From: Arma custos
Lineage: Eukaryota; Arthropoda; Insecta; Hemiptera; Pentatomidae
Direction: 5' to 3'
Assembly: GCA_037127475.1 (NCBI GenBank)
Contig: CM073762.1
Location: 20,738,278-20,802,277, forward strand
Length of the DNA: 64,000 bases
Numbering within the stretch: position 1 is the stretch's first letter; the number at the start of each line of letters is the position of its first letter. Below the pieces are notes generated by a model. The model searched no databases. It worked only from the letters and a program-made list of their open reading frames with translations, and had not been told where the DNA came from. The position numbers and the translations under genes are program-made. Below, piece by piece: positions 38,664-52,400 of this stretch.

Positions 38664-41600
38664 GAAAACTATAATATCTACTAAATTTAGAGAAGATACA
38701 TATAAAAATCTTAAATCTATTTAGAAGAACAGAGTTAACAGATTTTAATGTAAATAAATAAAATATATTTTAAAAAATAACAAATTTATAAGAGGAGAAA
38801 AATAACATTAAATGTCATTAGTATCTGATGGATATGAGCTGAGCTAATAATTGATTATAACTGATTAGAGAGCATCTGTTTGGGAATTGAAATGTTGGAA
38901 AAACATGGGTTTGAAGGGGGATAGGGAAGAACCATGACGGATGCTAGATGAAATGAGTTCCACATTGTGGTGGAGCAGGCTGTGATTAATAAATAAACAT
39001 ATAAAAAAGAAAATAATTTTAAATAAATAATAAATTAAAAAAACCTATTCCACTATAATCATGAAGGGTCTGGGGCCAGTTGATGGTAGAGACTGTACTG
39101 GTTCTAGGACAACGATTGTGCAGGGTGGTGATTTGTACAAAACTTATAAAAAAATTTCAAATCTTTAAAAGTTGTAAAAAAATATTTATCAATTGCGTGA
39201 ATAAGAAATTGAGTAATAGATTTAGATTTAGGCATGTCGTGCTAAGGTTATCATTTAAATCATAATGTCATATATAAATTCTTATGAACGAATTTCAAAA
39301 TTATACTTGGAAATTCATTTTTATATATAGAATAGAATAGAATAAAAAAATAATTTTATTCTGGAACCAAGTCCCTTAAGAATAACAATATTGTACAGAA
39401 ATTAATAGAAATATATTTGGCCAGACGGCTACATTATTGCAATTAAATATGAACGTATGTTCATACGTACGAATAAAACGTATGTTCTGATAGAGAATAA
39501 AATCCCAGTAAATAATATGATTTTATCCAGTCACAGCAATATCTGTCTATAATACCTTCGAGAACATTATAAGTTAGATCATTTTTTTTTTAGTATAATT
39601 AGTATGAGTGTAACTATAAATAACGTTTTCTTTTCAATCTGAATGCTACTTTAATGTTTGTTTTTTTTCTAAAAAAATGTTTCAGTTTTAAATAAATTAA
39701 AGAAAATCAATTTTGAATGAAAAATAAAGGCAATTGCATCATTTTTAAAGTTAATAATTTTTTTTGTATATTTTTTCGTTTTTTGTTTTGTTGTAATATT
39801 AAAAGTATTCTGCCAAACCCTCTCATAATCTCAGACGTTGCTAGGTCGTTCTCGTGTTTCCTAAATGTGTTTATCATGGCATGTTGATGATGTTGACTGT
39901 TTGTAACATCAGAAGGTAATGCGATACCTGTTGGTCACTACTTTCACTAATGGCCCTCTGGATATATGTTCCTTTTAAAATTGTTATCAGAGGCTAATGT
40001 TATACTTTACAAAAGATGTTTTTGTTTATTAATTTAATGTAGTTTTATGCTGCTATGACTAATCAGACGATGCTACATTAAGAGTCCTAAATTTTGCCTA
40101 TCCAGCTATAATTAGGATATGGGTCTTTAATGAGTATCTGGTGTCGTAGTACAGGCTGGGGACCGCCTTTTTACGTCCCTTCCGAAGGACGGTATTGCTA
40201 AGAATGTTTTAGTAACATTAAAAAAATCCATAAGGCCACCTGCCGGTCTGAGAACCCTTCTTATAGGGCATAATTAGTAGGTTGTTATGCTAACCACTAG
40301 ACCACATATGAACCCGTAGAGATTGTTTCATCCATATTGTATACTTCAAATCTTTTTTTTTCTATATTTTAATAATTTATATGTTAATTGATTGTTTTTG
40401 ATAGAACTTTTGTACATTTATAATAGTATATCTTGGATCATCTTTCAGTTGTTTGTCTAACATGGGATCTATTACAAATGTGATAGAAATAATATCAATA
40501 TTTGAGGAATTTATTTTGTTTAACCTCCATTCCGATCATTTTACTCTTCTAATTATATTTTTCTTTAATCTTAATCAAATACACTTATAATGCAGCCACT
40601 GTTTGATTTTATAATCACATTATTATTTTGTTTGTTTTATTAGTTCTCTTTTTCGTTTTTTATTTTTACTAATAAATAAAATATAATAAACATTTAATAA
40701 TTGGTAAAAATATTTTTTAAAAATTTATTTACTGAAATATACAATTGTATAAGAATAATAATAATGTATCAAATAAATATATGTAATGAATAATACATAA
40801 TGAGGATCATGGAATATAGGGTAATATAGCATCTACACAGTGGTAATACTCGAAAAATTGTAAAATTAAAACAAAATAATAACACAGGCCAACAAAAAAA
40901 ACCTTTTTGAAAACTTTTTTAATTTTAATAGCTGATCTTGATAGATTTTTATGTGCTGAATCCAAATCTGCTCGTAGTTTTTATGTATCACCCTTAGTTT
41001 CCAAGCAAAATGTATTTTATTATATAGTCTAATACCCATTTACAGTATATAGGGAAATCAATGAAACACTGTATAATCGTAAAAATGGTTTGTATTTACA
41101 GTAAAATACTTGGAATAGTAATTTTATGTGATGATACAAGGTTCACTTGTCAACTGGAATTGGTTTATATTTTCTTTCCCTTTTTTCCTTGAAGCTTCTT
41201 GTGTAGCTTTTCCTGCGATGAATAGCTTGCTGAACTTCCCGGTGAAGTGACCAACAGTAATCCCCCATCATGTTGGTATTCCAGCGGCCCTGGTAACGTT
41301 TTTCCATCACTTTAACGTCCTGGTGAAAACGCTCACCTTGCTCCTCACTAACATCTCCTAAATTTTCCGGGAAGTAATCGAGGTGGCTGCTCAAAAAGTG
41401 AACTTTCAGGCTCATCAAACATCCTAACTGTTCAAATTTTTTTAACATGTTAGCAACAATAGCCTTATATTCTGGGTCTTTTTCATTTCCCAAAAACTTG
41501 GTGACAACTTGCTTGAATGAAACCCATGCTTCCTTTTCATTTGAGGTCATTGTGGATTCAAAGTTAACGTCAAACATCATTTTTCTAATATCAGGCCCGG

Positions 41601-44600
41601 TAAAGACGCCTTCTTTCAGTTTAGCTTCTGAAAGGTGTGGAAACTTCTGACAGAGATATTTGAAACAAAGCCCATCTTTAGGCAAAGCCTTTACAAACTG
41701 TTTCATGAGACCTAACTTAATATGTAGTGGTGGTAGGAGCACGTTTTTTGGATCTACAAGGTTTTTGCGTAAAATGTTCTTCTCGCCAGGCTTTAAAGAC
41801 TCCCTAGCACGCCAGTTCTTTCTGCACCAATGTTGATTCCGAGCTCTACTGTCCCATTCACACAAGAAACATGGAAATTTGGTAAAACCCCCTTGCTGAC
41901 CAAGGAGCATGCACGTAACTTTCAAATCACCACATATCATCCAACCGTGTGCAGAATAACCTATTTTATTTAACACTATTTCTAGATTTTCGTAACTCTC
42001 TTTCATATGTACAGAATGACCGACAGGTACAGAGGCATACATGTTACCGTTGTGTGCTAAAACTGCCTTCAAACTATTTTTGGATGAATCAATAAACAAC
42101 CTCCAATCTTCTGTTTTGTATTCAATTCCAAACTCATTCATTAAACCATGAATGTCTGAGCAGTACACCAAATCACCCTCTTGTTCAAAATACTTCGAAA
42201 ATTGTTGTTCTCTCTTCCTATACACATGAATGCTGGTTCCAGCCGCCAGCAAGTTCTTTTCTTTTAGCCTAGAGCCAAGCAGTTCAGCTTTTTCTTTTGT
42301 TAAGCCCAGATCCCTAACTAAGTCATTAAGCTCGACCTGAGTGAACAATTTAGGCTCTACATTTTCTGTAACACATTGGAATTCTTCATCGTGTTCATCT
42401 AACTCCGACTGTACATCAGAAAATACTTCTGTTTCAATAGAATTTAAGTCCTCTGGTGGTTCCGGGATTGGCAAATCTACACCGTGCCCTACTGGTCGGA
42501 TGGCGGACGGAAGGTTAGGGTAGCTTATTACCTTCTTGTTCTTAGAGTTATGACCAGTAATATCTACACTGCAAAAGTAACAGTCATCGGAATGATTTTT
42601 TGGTTCCCTCCATATCATGGGAACAGCAAATTTAAAGTGTTTTTTCTCTTTTTTTGACCATTTCCTGAGGTCTTCAACACATACATAACATACCTTATGC
42701 GGTGCCCAAGGTTTATCCTGGTCTCCAAGTTTGGTTCCAAAGTATGCTAGATAAACCCTTTTCACAAAGTCTGTAATGTTTCTTTGGTGCTTTTTAATAA
42801 CAAACTCACCACAAATATAACAAAAACTGTCAGCAGAGTTTTTACAGCCGCGATGAGACATTGCACTGAGCACATGTACAGGAAACGTAAAAGTGAGGTT
42901 ATGTTGAAAATAAACAAAACATCAGCTGTTTAGCATGTGTTTCAGCAGTGCTGCCAACATCATCTTTGTTCATTAGACCTATTTTTTCATGTTATCTTAA
43001 CTATGAAAAAGCTGTTAAATTCTAAAAATATTTCTTTATTTCATGAATTTAACTATAAAATGTGAATAAATGGTGGGTGATACAACTTTTTAAGCATCAT
43101 ATTTGGATTCAGCAACCTAAACAACATAAGAATAAGGTATTTTCATTAAAAAAGTTTTTTCATCGTTGGCCTGTGTAATAAACGTATCATATAAAGGCTT
43201 AACCCGTATCAGTAATAAAATTGACTGTAATACTCTCCATGAAATAATAACGACTTATATAATAATAAAATAAAATCAAGGCTGTTGACAAAGGATGAAA
43301 GCTGTGATATTGATTTTCGATTAGCCCTGGCCGGACCGAACCTTCCATTTCCTCAACAAGAAGGATCCATTTGTCCCAAACACAATCCAGTTATTTCCAA
43401 CCCAGAAAAGTATTTTAGCTGAGCCAATTCCTTTATAGAAAATGTATTATAGTTTACCGACGTTTGCAATAAATATTTTTATTATACTGTTATATAAAAA
43501 CTTAGTACTCTATGCAGAATACCGATTCTTCCTCCAATATCTCAGTAAAAAATACTAATCTATTAAATTGCTATTCTATTAATCTAATCTAGAATATGAG
43601 AATGATAAAAATATATTATTTTTAGATTTAGACAAGCTAACTAAACTAGTTAAAGATATTTTATTGTCTTTCTCTTACTTTCATATCTCGGTAATAACTA
43701 GTAGACCACTAAAAATATTAATGCTGAAAATACATACATGAATACTAATTTATTAGACTTGTAGTGACGCTAGCAAGATTGAACAATAAATTAAATAACC
43801 GCGATTATCGATATAGTATCGATCAATGATATGTTGGGAGGTAATAGTGTGTGAAGGTGCTATAGTGAAGTACGATTGTTGATAACGAACGATTGTATAT
43901 TACATTTGTATTTTCTTGTGTAATAAAATGAAATAAAGTTATAAAATTAATAAAAGTGCTTTAGTTGAAATAATTGAACTTATTTTGCCCGACGAGGTAA
44001 CAGACTAATCTCGAATATGAGAATAATAAAATATTTTTAGATTTCGGCAACTAGTCTTGTGAGTAAAAGTAAACATGGGTTTTACAATATTATTTAAAAA
44101 CTACAGAGTAAAGACAAGCTAATTCGATTGTTTCTCAATATTTGGTAAGAACGGTTTCTGCGAGATCTTTCGAGAATGAAGAACACGATGGTATTCTCAA
44201 TTGTGGAGATAAACAAGTTCAAACGGCTGAAAAAGTATGTCTTAAATGGGAAAAAAACAAGTTCATCCGAAGTGCCTTGGGATGATCAAGGTAAGGTTGC
44301 TTTAGGAGTTTGGCTTGGAGGATCTCTAACATCTCTTCATTGTCAAATCGACAGCACGATTAATCCGCATGGACTTCAATAAAAATAATGAATATTTTCT
44401 TTTCCTGAACACTTAGAAAAAAAGAGTTACCTGGTCTTCTTCTGCAGTCTTCAATTGTAAACACGTAAACACATGAAAGATAATTAAACGATTCTAAATC
44501 TATCAAAATTACCCTGAACCAGAATTCAGCGAAATATGTGATCCTCACATTTACTCTTTGGTCGAAGACTTGATTAAGTGCTTTCAGTTCCTGATTCCAT

Positions 44601-46415
44601 TACAATAGCAGTCTGCTTGTGCGCATGAGAAGTGTCTATGCAATGTACTTTTTAATTTGTCGCATATCAATGATCTCCTGTAGCAGTTCATGTTTTTAAA
44701 TCCTCACTTATCTGGATGCGCCTGACAATAATAATTGTAAGCTCTGACGTAAAGGAGGAACTGACAGAGTTGTCTTGATTTGTGTTAATAGATTCTAGCT
44801 CCTCCTCCAATTGTAGATATATCCTTTGAATGTTAACTCAGTTTATTGCTAATCGCTTTTTATGAGATCCAGAGTGGGTCAATCGTGGGGGTGTTTTATA
44901 GGCATATAATATTAATCTTATTTATTTAATATATGTATATTCACTGTACATGAGGTATTTAGGATTAATCACTAACTTTTTCACATTTGTTTGTTCGTTT
45001 AATAAAACAATTTTAAGCTCCCGAAACTTCAGATTCAGAGCCGGAACTAAAATCATCAAGGTGGTAAAGTGCCATGTTAATCAAAATCGCTTAACTAAAT
45101 TAGCGAAAAATGTAAACAAATTTTGAAATTTCATAGTTACGCGCTTTCTAACCAAAACGCTTCATATTTCGTCGCTGTCAATACAAAACCGCCTATCTAC
45201 AACTTTTGGTGAGAATGAGTTAGTAACGGTAACACATTCTACAGCTTGAATTACACACAATTAATAGAAGTTTTCAAGGTTGAACGCAAGGAAGTGCTTT
45301 AATTACCAATTAAAAGATAACCGATATACATAAGATAACATAACACACGGTGCAGTTTTTTCTCTCTCCTGTAAAATCACCCAAAGTGTAGGTAGCCGGT
45401 ATTGTTTTTACAGCGACGGTATATGTACTACATTATATCTACAGCCCCGGTGAATAAGGGGTTATGTCGAATTTCCCCCGAGAATGAGGAAGCGGAGTTG
45501 TGTTGTTTATTGTTAAGTCATTGCTTTGAAAAGGAGTTATTGCTTATATTACAACTCCATTTCAAATCTAAAACTATAAGAATGACAGGATTCCGCTTCT
45601 CTCAATATTTTTAACTATCTCTGGACAAAATTCAACTTAAACACTTATTCACAGGGGGTTGCAAATATATATTGTAGTGTATAATATTGCTATGAGGGGT
45701 ATGTGAGCATCACAAGAATTACTATAAGGGTCGTTTATTTATTTAATATCGAAACAAAGTTAATAATTCAGATTTTAATAATATATATAATAGGATTGCC
45801 ATAAGATACATTACAGGATATAAACTAAACTTATCTGTGGACAGGGAAAGATTGGGTTACTGGTCGTTCTTCTTCCTCGACATCTCCGCCCGCTTCGTTC
45901 GGCCGCTCTTCTCTCTCGGGGTATCCGTCTTCTTCTTTCCAGCCTCGTCTCCCGATTACCTTCCTGCTGTCCGTCTCTCTCTCGAGTCCCTTCTTCAGCC
46001 TCCTATTTCAAGAGTTTTCTTCTCACCCCTCTCCTTCCTTCTCCACTATCTTAGACCATAAAACCATAAGGGGACCAAGGGTCTGTTTATTGTCCCAAAC
46101 ATATTCCCTTTCATGTGTCCCGACATGACACATTTTCCCCCCTCAGCATCCCTTTCATGGTGCCGCCTGCATCAATACATAGCAATATCGATACAAAGAA
46201 TTACTATGATTTTATTTTTGACTGTTTACTTTTCAGAACTTTATTTTAAGAAGTCTCAAAGAAAAAAAATTGATAAATAGAAAGGCATACTGTGGCCTCT
46301 GAAAAGCCTTAGTAGTGTCATTAGTCAATAGTCATCATGATATAAAAGAGCCCAAAATATATTCGTTCTGTCCTTAAAAATGTACTCTTTTCAATTTTTG
46401 GCTAAATGTGGCTAG

Positions 46416-46477
<62 letters not shown>

Positions 46478-49400
46478 AGCAAACCAATAATTTCCAAGTA
46501 ACAATACTATCAAGAAGTACCTGAAAAGTTTATATAAAAAAGAGTTAGAAAAGGAGGAAATTAAAAAACCGTATCACTTCCGAAGGTTATCGCTTTGAGT
46601 TAAGTCGCTTTAAGTTTTAAATTTTCATTCGTTTCCTATTTAATATTCTCGAAAATAAAAATAATTGTGAAAAGAATAATAATTTAGTCTTTAAGCATTT
46701 AGTCTGAAAAAAATAAAATAATTACGTGAAATATGTATATTTCGGCCACCATTTCATCAAAAAATGAACCTTTCGACAAACTTCATCATCTATACTTCGA
46801 AATATAAGGAAGAAATAGTTGGGGGTGCAGTCTTTCTGTGCATTTATTTTCTGTATTTTATATTCGTATTCTTTAATTATTATATCTATCACTATTTTAA
46901 TTTTATTATATTCTGTAAAAACTTTTATATTCATTATCTTTAATTATCATATACATTCACTATTTTAATTTCCACACTTGTACCACATTACTACATTACT
47001 TGTCACCATATTCTTGTTACTGCAACGTTTTTTATATGTTTTTCTGTTTGTTTCTCTCTCTTAGCCCTGAAGATGGCCTACATTGTAGGTCGAAACGTCG
47101 GCACACAATAAGTAAGTTATACTTATTAAGGTGTTTTTATTGGCTGCACCCCCAACTATTTCTTCCTTATATTAGAAGTTACAGTCAACCAATTCTTCTC
47201 TAATATACTTCGAAATGTTAGTTGTTTATTCCCAAAATTACACTCTTCTTTCCATACTAAAACTCATGATTATTTGTATTTTCTAGTATATAAAAGAAAC
47301 AAATGAAAAGTTAAAACTTGTTGTGGCTTAACTAGAAGCGACAATCTATGGAATTGATACCTTAAAACAGGAAAAAAAACGAATTCTAAGAGTTTATCTT
47401 TCCCTACCCCTATAAATTGTTGTAGCAATCTCTATTGCTTTATCGATTTTTTAGAATAACATTTCTTTATATAGTTCACAAACAATTTGCATATTGATAA
47501 GGCCTCATCACATTTCAAACTTAACCAAATAGATAAGGAGTGCTTGATATATTGAGGGTTTGTTTATCATTTGAGCGATCTTTGATGACAACTGCGTGCC
47601 ACATAATGACATTGTATCAACCACAATCTATTCATAACAAAGTATTCTTTTCGATATCATTAAGAACTATTTACATTATACCTTCATATCACACCTGTCC
47701 ATTACATAAGTGATAGCTGCCATTACCTAGCACTCGTGGTTTTGACTTCATTAGCAATACAAGCATTATATTTCTCACGAAAAGTCACGATCAAACATAT
47801 TGATCGTAAGCCTATATATGCAGTCCCGGGCAAGTGGTTAAGTCAAATTTTGTTCACAGTGAGTTAATTGATTTGATTCAAGAGGAATCATGTCATTCTC
47901 ATAGTTTTGGCTTGAAATGGAGTTGTTATATAAGCAATAACTCCTTTTCAAGCCAATGCCCGACTTAGACCCTCATTTAATATCACGAATCCGCTTCCTA
48001 AACTACAAGAAACTCATTTTGGAGAAAATTTGACTTAACTACTTATTCTTTGGGACTGTAGATATATAAATGACATTTTTATTAATGTGAGAAAAATTTC
48101 AAAATTGATGTACTTTTTTTGTTTTGTTTTTAAATTCATGTATTACGGTAACCATTTAATTAAACCTGTAATATTTGTTTTAAACATGGGACAAAAAGCG
48201 GATATATTTATAGAAATCTATAGAATATCAAAATTGAACGATAACCCTTTCCTAAAAGCCGTGAAAACCCATGGAACTAATCGATTGACCTGTCATAATT
48301 TCTTGCTATTATTAATCCAATAAAGAAACTTGGGTTCAGTAATTAGTAAGAACCATTCTATTTCTTAGGCAACAAATAATCGTTGTATAAACAGAGAGTA
48401 GACCTGACTTGGGTCATTCTGGTTTATTTTCCCCTCCCCATATTTATGGAGGCTGGATGAGCCCCGAAGGGTATAGAAGTGTAGATCGTAAAGGTTCGAT
48501 TCACTGCTGTTAACAGAATAAATACATAATAATACATTTTATTCTATACTAGTTTTTTTCCCGCGGCTTCGCTCGCGTGGAATTTGGTCTGCCACATGAA
48601 GTTTCGTGACAGATCATTTTAAATAAATATTTTTTTTAACTATAAGTTACTCGTATATCCAAAATTTCAGATGTCTAACTTCAAAACTGACGGATTCCAT
48701 ACAATCTTCGAACCTCTATTATATTAAGGGGGAAACCCTTGGGAGGTGGAATTATCCAAATTTCATTCTTGAATTATACAAAGAGCCTATCTGCAAATTT
48801 CAAGATGCTATATTCCTGATTTTCCTTTAATTAAGTACTATAATGGATTCTCCACAGAACACAAAAAAAAATTTGGCACGTGCCCCTGTGTCCCCCCATA
48901 AATCTCCCCTTGCTGTAGCCTAAGTGTTATTCTGATGTATAACCTATATTACTGTAAAGTTTCATCCAGCTCCGTTCAGTAGTTTTTGCGTGAAAGAGAG
49001 ACAAACATTCAAACTTTCGCATTCATAATATTCGTAGGATAGTAGGATATCAAAACAATATGTTCACTCATGTTCTTTCTGTTATTTTAACAACTATCAT
49101 CATGTGATTTGCCTTTAATTATGTACTATAATGGATTCTCCACAGTACCTAAAAAACTGTCGGGGGAAGGGCCCTTGCCCCCGTGCCCCCCCCATAAATC
49201 CACCCTTCCTGTAGCCTATTTGGTATTCTGATGTATAACCTATGTTACTGTAAAGTTTCATCCAAATCCGTTCAGTAGTTTTTGCGTGAAAGAGAGACAA
49301 ACATACAAACTTTCGCATTTATAATATTAGTAGGATATTAAAACAATAGTTTCACTCATATTCTTTTTTGTTATTTTAACAACTATTATCATGTGATTTG

Positions 49401-52400
49401 TCTTTAATTATGTAATATAATAGATTCTCCACAGTACCTAAAAAAATGTCGGGGGGGGCCCTTGCTCCCGTGCCCCCCCACATAAATCTTCCCACCTCGA
49501 CCAAACTCCCTTACTACCACCTGGAGACCAAGGGGTATTTACCACCCCAAAGGGAAGTTGATTGGGGTTGGTGGTGATAGAGAAAACTGTGTCTTCACGT
49601 ACGAAGAAAGCATTTTATAATATATATTAGATTTAAATTATTTGCCATAGGAGGTTTCAAGCATGAGACCTAGAGACAGTTTAAAACATAAGTTTTGTTA
49701 CCATATAATGCAATTTGCATTTATAAACTGTGAGACTCGAGGCGAAAATGAAGTTATTGATAGAATAATTAAAGTTGTCTACTATCGATTTCCCTTTATC
49801 ATTCCCATTTCTCAGTAATTAAGTTAAGATTAAAAACGCAATTTTAATACCCTAAATCGAATAATTTTCCAAAATTTTTTAGTTAAATGAAGAAAAGTTT
49901 CACTTGCATCATGGTTTCATAACACCACAGAACTTTTTTTTTATTACTCTTTTTTTTTTTAAATTATATCAGATAAAAGATACATTGTATTCTATATTTA
50001 AATATTTTATTTGAAAAGAAAAGATATGACTAGGACCGTGACTCGAACCCGGGTCTCCCACCTCTCCGTGGTGGTGCTTAGCCACCTCAGCCATCCTGGT
50101 TCGCTTCTCGGTCAGACATATCTTTTCTTTTCACTGATCCTACATCTCCGTGTTCTCGCAATTTGCGATGTATACACGGGGAGAAGGTTGATTAAACATT
50201 ACTTTTATTTTTGGATCTTGTTGACTTACGTCATTATATATGATTATAATTTATATCTTTTATTTTATTGTTAGATGTTATAATTTTTTAAATATTTTAT
50301 TAACAGAAAACAATTTTATTCTATAACATTAGATAGTTGGCATGAGTATATGCTTCGCTTTTTGGGGTATGAACTCTTCTCGATTCTCCTCAATGCTATC
50401 TGGGTCGCAATGTTCAAATTTAGACCAAAATCAACAAATAGTGTCTGTGTCTCGTGCCTAGTGTCAAGGGCAGAACTCTTTAATAGAATACCTTTGTTAT
50501 CTATCCGTGAATAACTTCCCTATCTGGAATAATAATGAGTGTTTTTATTCACATCTTTTGAATACTGAATCTTTTGTGTGTCATGTTCATAGAGTAGGCA
50601 TTGCGTCATCTAATTGGTTTAAATCGCTGTTTGACTCATGTAGGAGGGGCCTTCAGCACTGGCTATGTTTGTATTCCTTATGGTCAAAACTGAAGTTTTA
50701 AAATAAAATTATGAGAATATATTAATTGTACCGTGTTGTTTGTCGGTGAACATAAAAAAAAAAATGGTGGAAGTACCTGCAAGTAGGTTAGGTAAGCCGG
50801 AAGTTTATATTGTATTTTTTTACGAGATTTTTTTATTTTTTCTGACAAGAACCGATAGTGAAAAATGACCAGAAACCGGTAACTCCTTACAAAAATATCG
50901 ATTATCTGTTATCGAGATTACAACTACCTTGCCCAATTCTTATTTCTGGAAACCGACTGCAAATCTTGCTGATGACTAAAATAACTGAGACAGAAATAAA
51001 ACTTCCATGCTAAGTGGAAGGTTGCCCTTATCGATGAGAGAAAAAAATGGGAACTAAAAGAGAGATAAGGCTGATTTTCTGTGAAATTTAATTTTAATGA
51101 TAATTAAAAAATATTATTTTCGGCCTTTTATTTTTTTGTCCTTGTTTCAATCGAGTAAATGAGTAATTAATAACTGATTTTGATATTTGTTTATAAATTG
51201 AGAATACTATTATATTAAAGTTCATTTTTATTAAGAGGTTGTTGAAAAAAATCAAACAATTATTATAAAATTTCCATATATATATAATAAAAATTCTTGC
51301 TTCGGGATTGATAATGACCTATATTATATCAATATTATTATTGTGAATAAAATAAGAGAAGGATAATTAGCAATTAATCGATGAGTAAAAGTACAAGATG
51401 TGTTTCGAAACGTAGATGGGATTGTTTTAGTCTACGAAGTTCTAGGTAGAGAGAGGAAAATAGTTGACTGGAATATTCTAATGAAGGATAGAATTGGTCA
51501 GAGGGTGCAGTCAATAATAACACGAAAAAATGAGGTTAAGTTATTTTTAATAGTGCCAACGTTTCGGCCTACGACGTAGGCCACCTTCAGGGCTAAGAAA
51601 GAAAAAACGTTAATAAATATAAAAAAAAAACATTGCAGTACCATGAAATAATAGAATAACATATAGAGTTTATAGATAAGTAAAGAAATATAGCGTCAGA
51701 TAGATTATTAAGGATATATATGAAAAATTCACAAAGGCGACTACACCGTACGCCGAAACGTCGGAACTATCAGAAGATCTAAGTAGTTTGGTCAACATTG
51801 CTAAATAGAGAGTTTAAACTAAATTCATTTATGTCTGTACTAAAAATTAGTATGATTTTAAAAACCACCTTGAGTTTTTTATTTCATTTAATATTATACA
51901 TGTCTATGTATAAAAAATGAAATGTAATCAGTTAATAAAGATACGTCCTGACGACTAAGTATTCGTTATTGTGACGTCACAGTTGGTTTATGTGATGTCA
52001 TAATATTCTAATGTTGAATTGGATGGTTTGGGGTTATTTTTTTATTTTAAGTCTTTATCCCTGATTTATCTTATTCATTTATTTTATTAAGTTTGCTTGT
52101 AACTATTAGATCTTATTTTTCAACTGAGTTTAACTATTATTGGAGTGCTACCGATGGGTAGTTTCTCCACCAGTGTTTATTTTTTTCAAGTCATTTGTTC
52201 ATATTAGCAAATTTACTTGTAATATTATTAAAGTTGTAAATATCAATAAATTAATCTAAAAAAAAAAGAGTTTAACTAGGTTATGTCATATAAATTTTAA
52301 CGAGTTAAATTATTATAAAAATGTTTTTAAAAACTTTATATGTAGTAATTTTTTTATCTTCTTGTATTAGAGAGATAACTTCCGTTTCATTGACAAGAAA

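Larger units (their letters stand above)
40883..43175 (-). mobile_element. DNA transposon with CACAGGCCAAC termini and intact DDE-type ORF
   Basis: 2293 bp. Ends are perfect inverted CACAGGCCAAC (40883-40893 and 43165-43175). Further inverted islands follow in the same order: AAAACTTTTTTAAT (40910-40923 / 43145-43158), GCTGAATCCAAAT (40955-40967 / 43101-43113) and GTATCACCC (40985-40993 / 43075-43083). So the terminal repeats extend ~110 bp imperfectly. Flanks carry TAATAA on both sides. The single long ORF fills the element on the minus strand. I do not assign a superfamily; CAC-starting ends occur in Transib and CACTA-type elements, but a 6-bp duplication is typical of neither. Confidence 0.8.

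Noticed and set aside
41143..42873. Ordinary host gene rather than transposase
   Set aside because: A single intronless ORF enclosed by inverted repeats with matching subterminal islands and a repeated TAATAA flank favours a transposon. A domesticated copy remains possible.
45837..46061. 74-codon Ser/Phe/Leu-rich ORF as a secreted or membrane protein
   Set aside because: It lies in a pyrimidine-rich block that reads better as the antisense of a purine-rich LTR-like region.
47066..47101. Certain hammerhead ribozyme
   Set aside because: Core boxes fit, but an extra base between CUGAAGA and the stem departs from the consensus; kept only as hammerhead-like.
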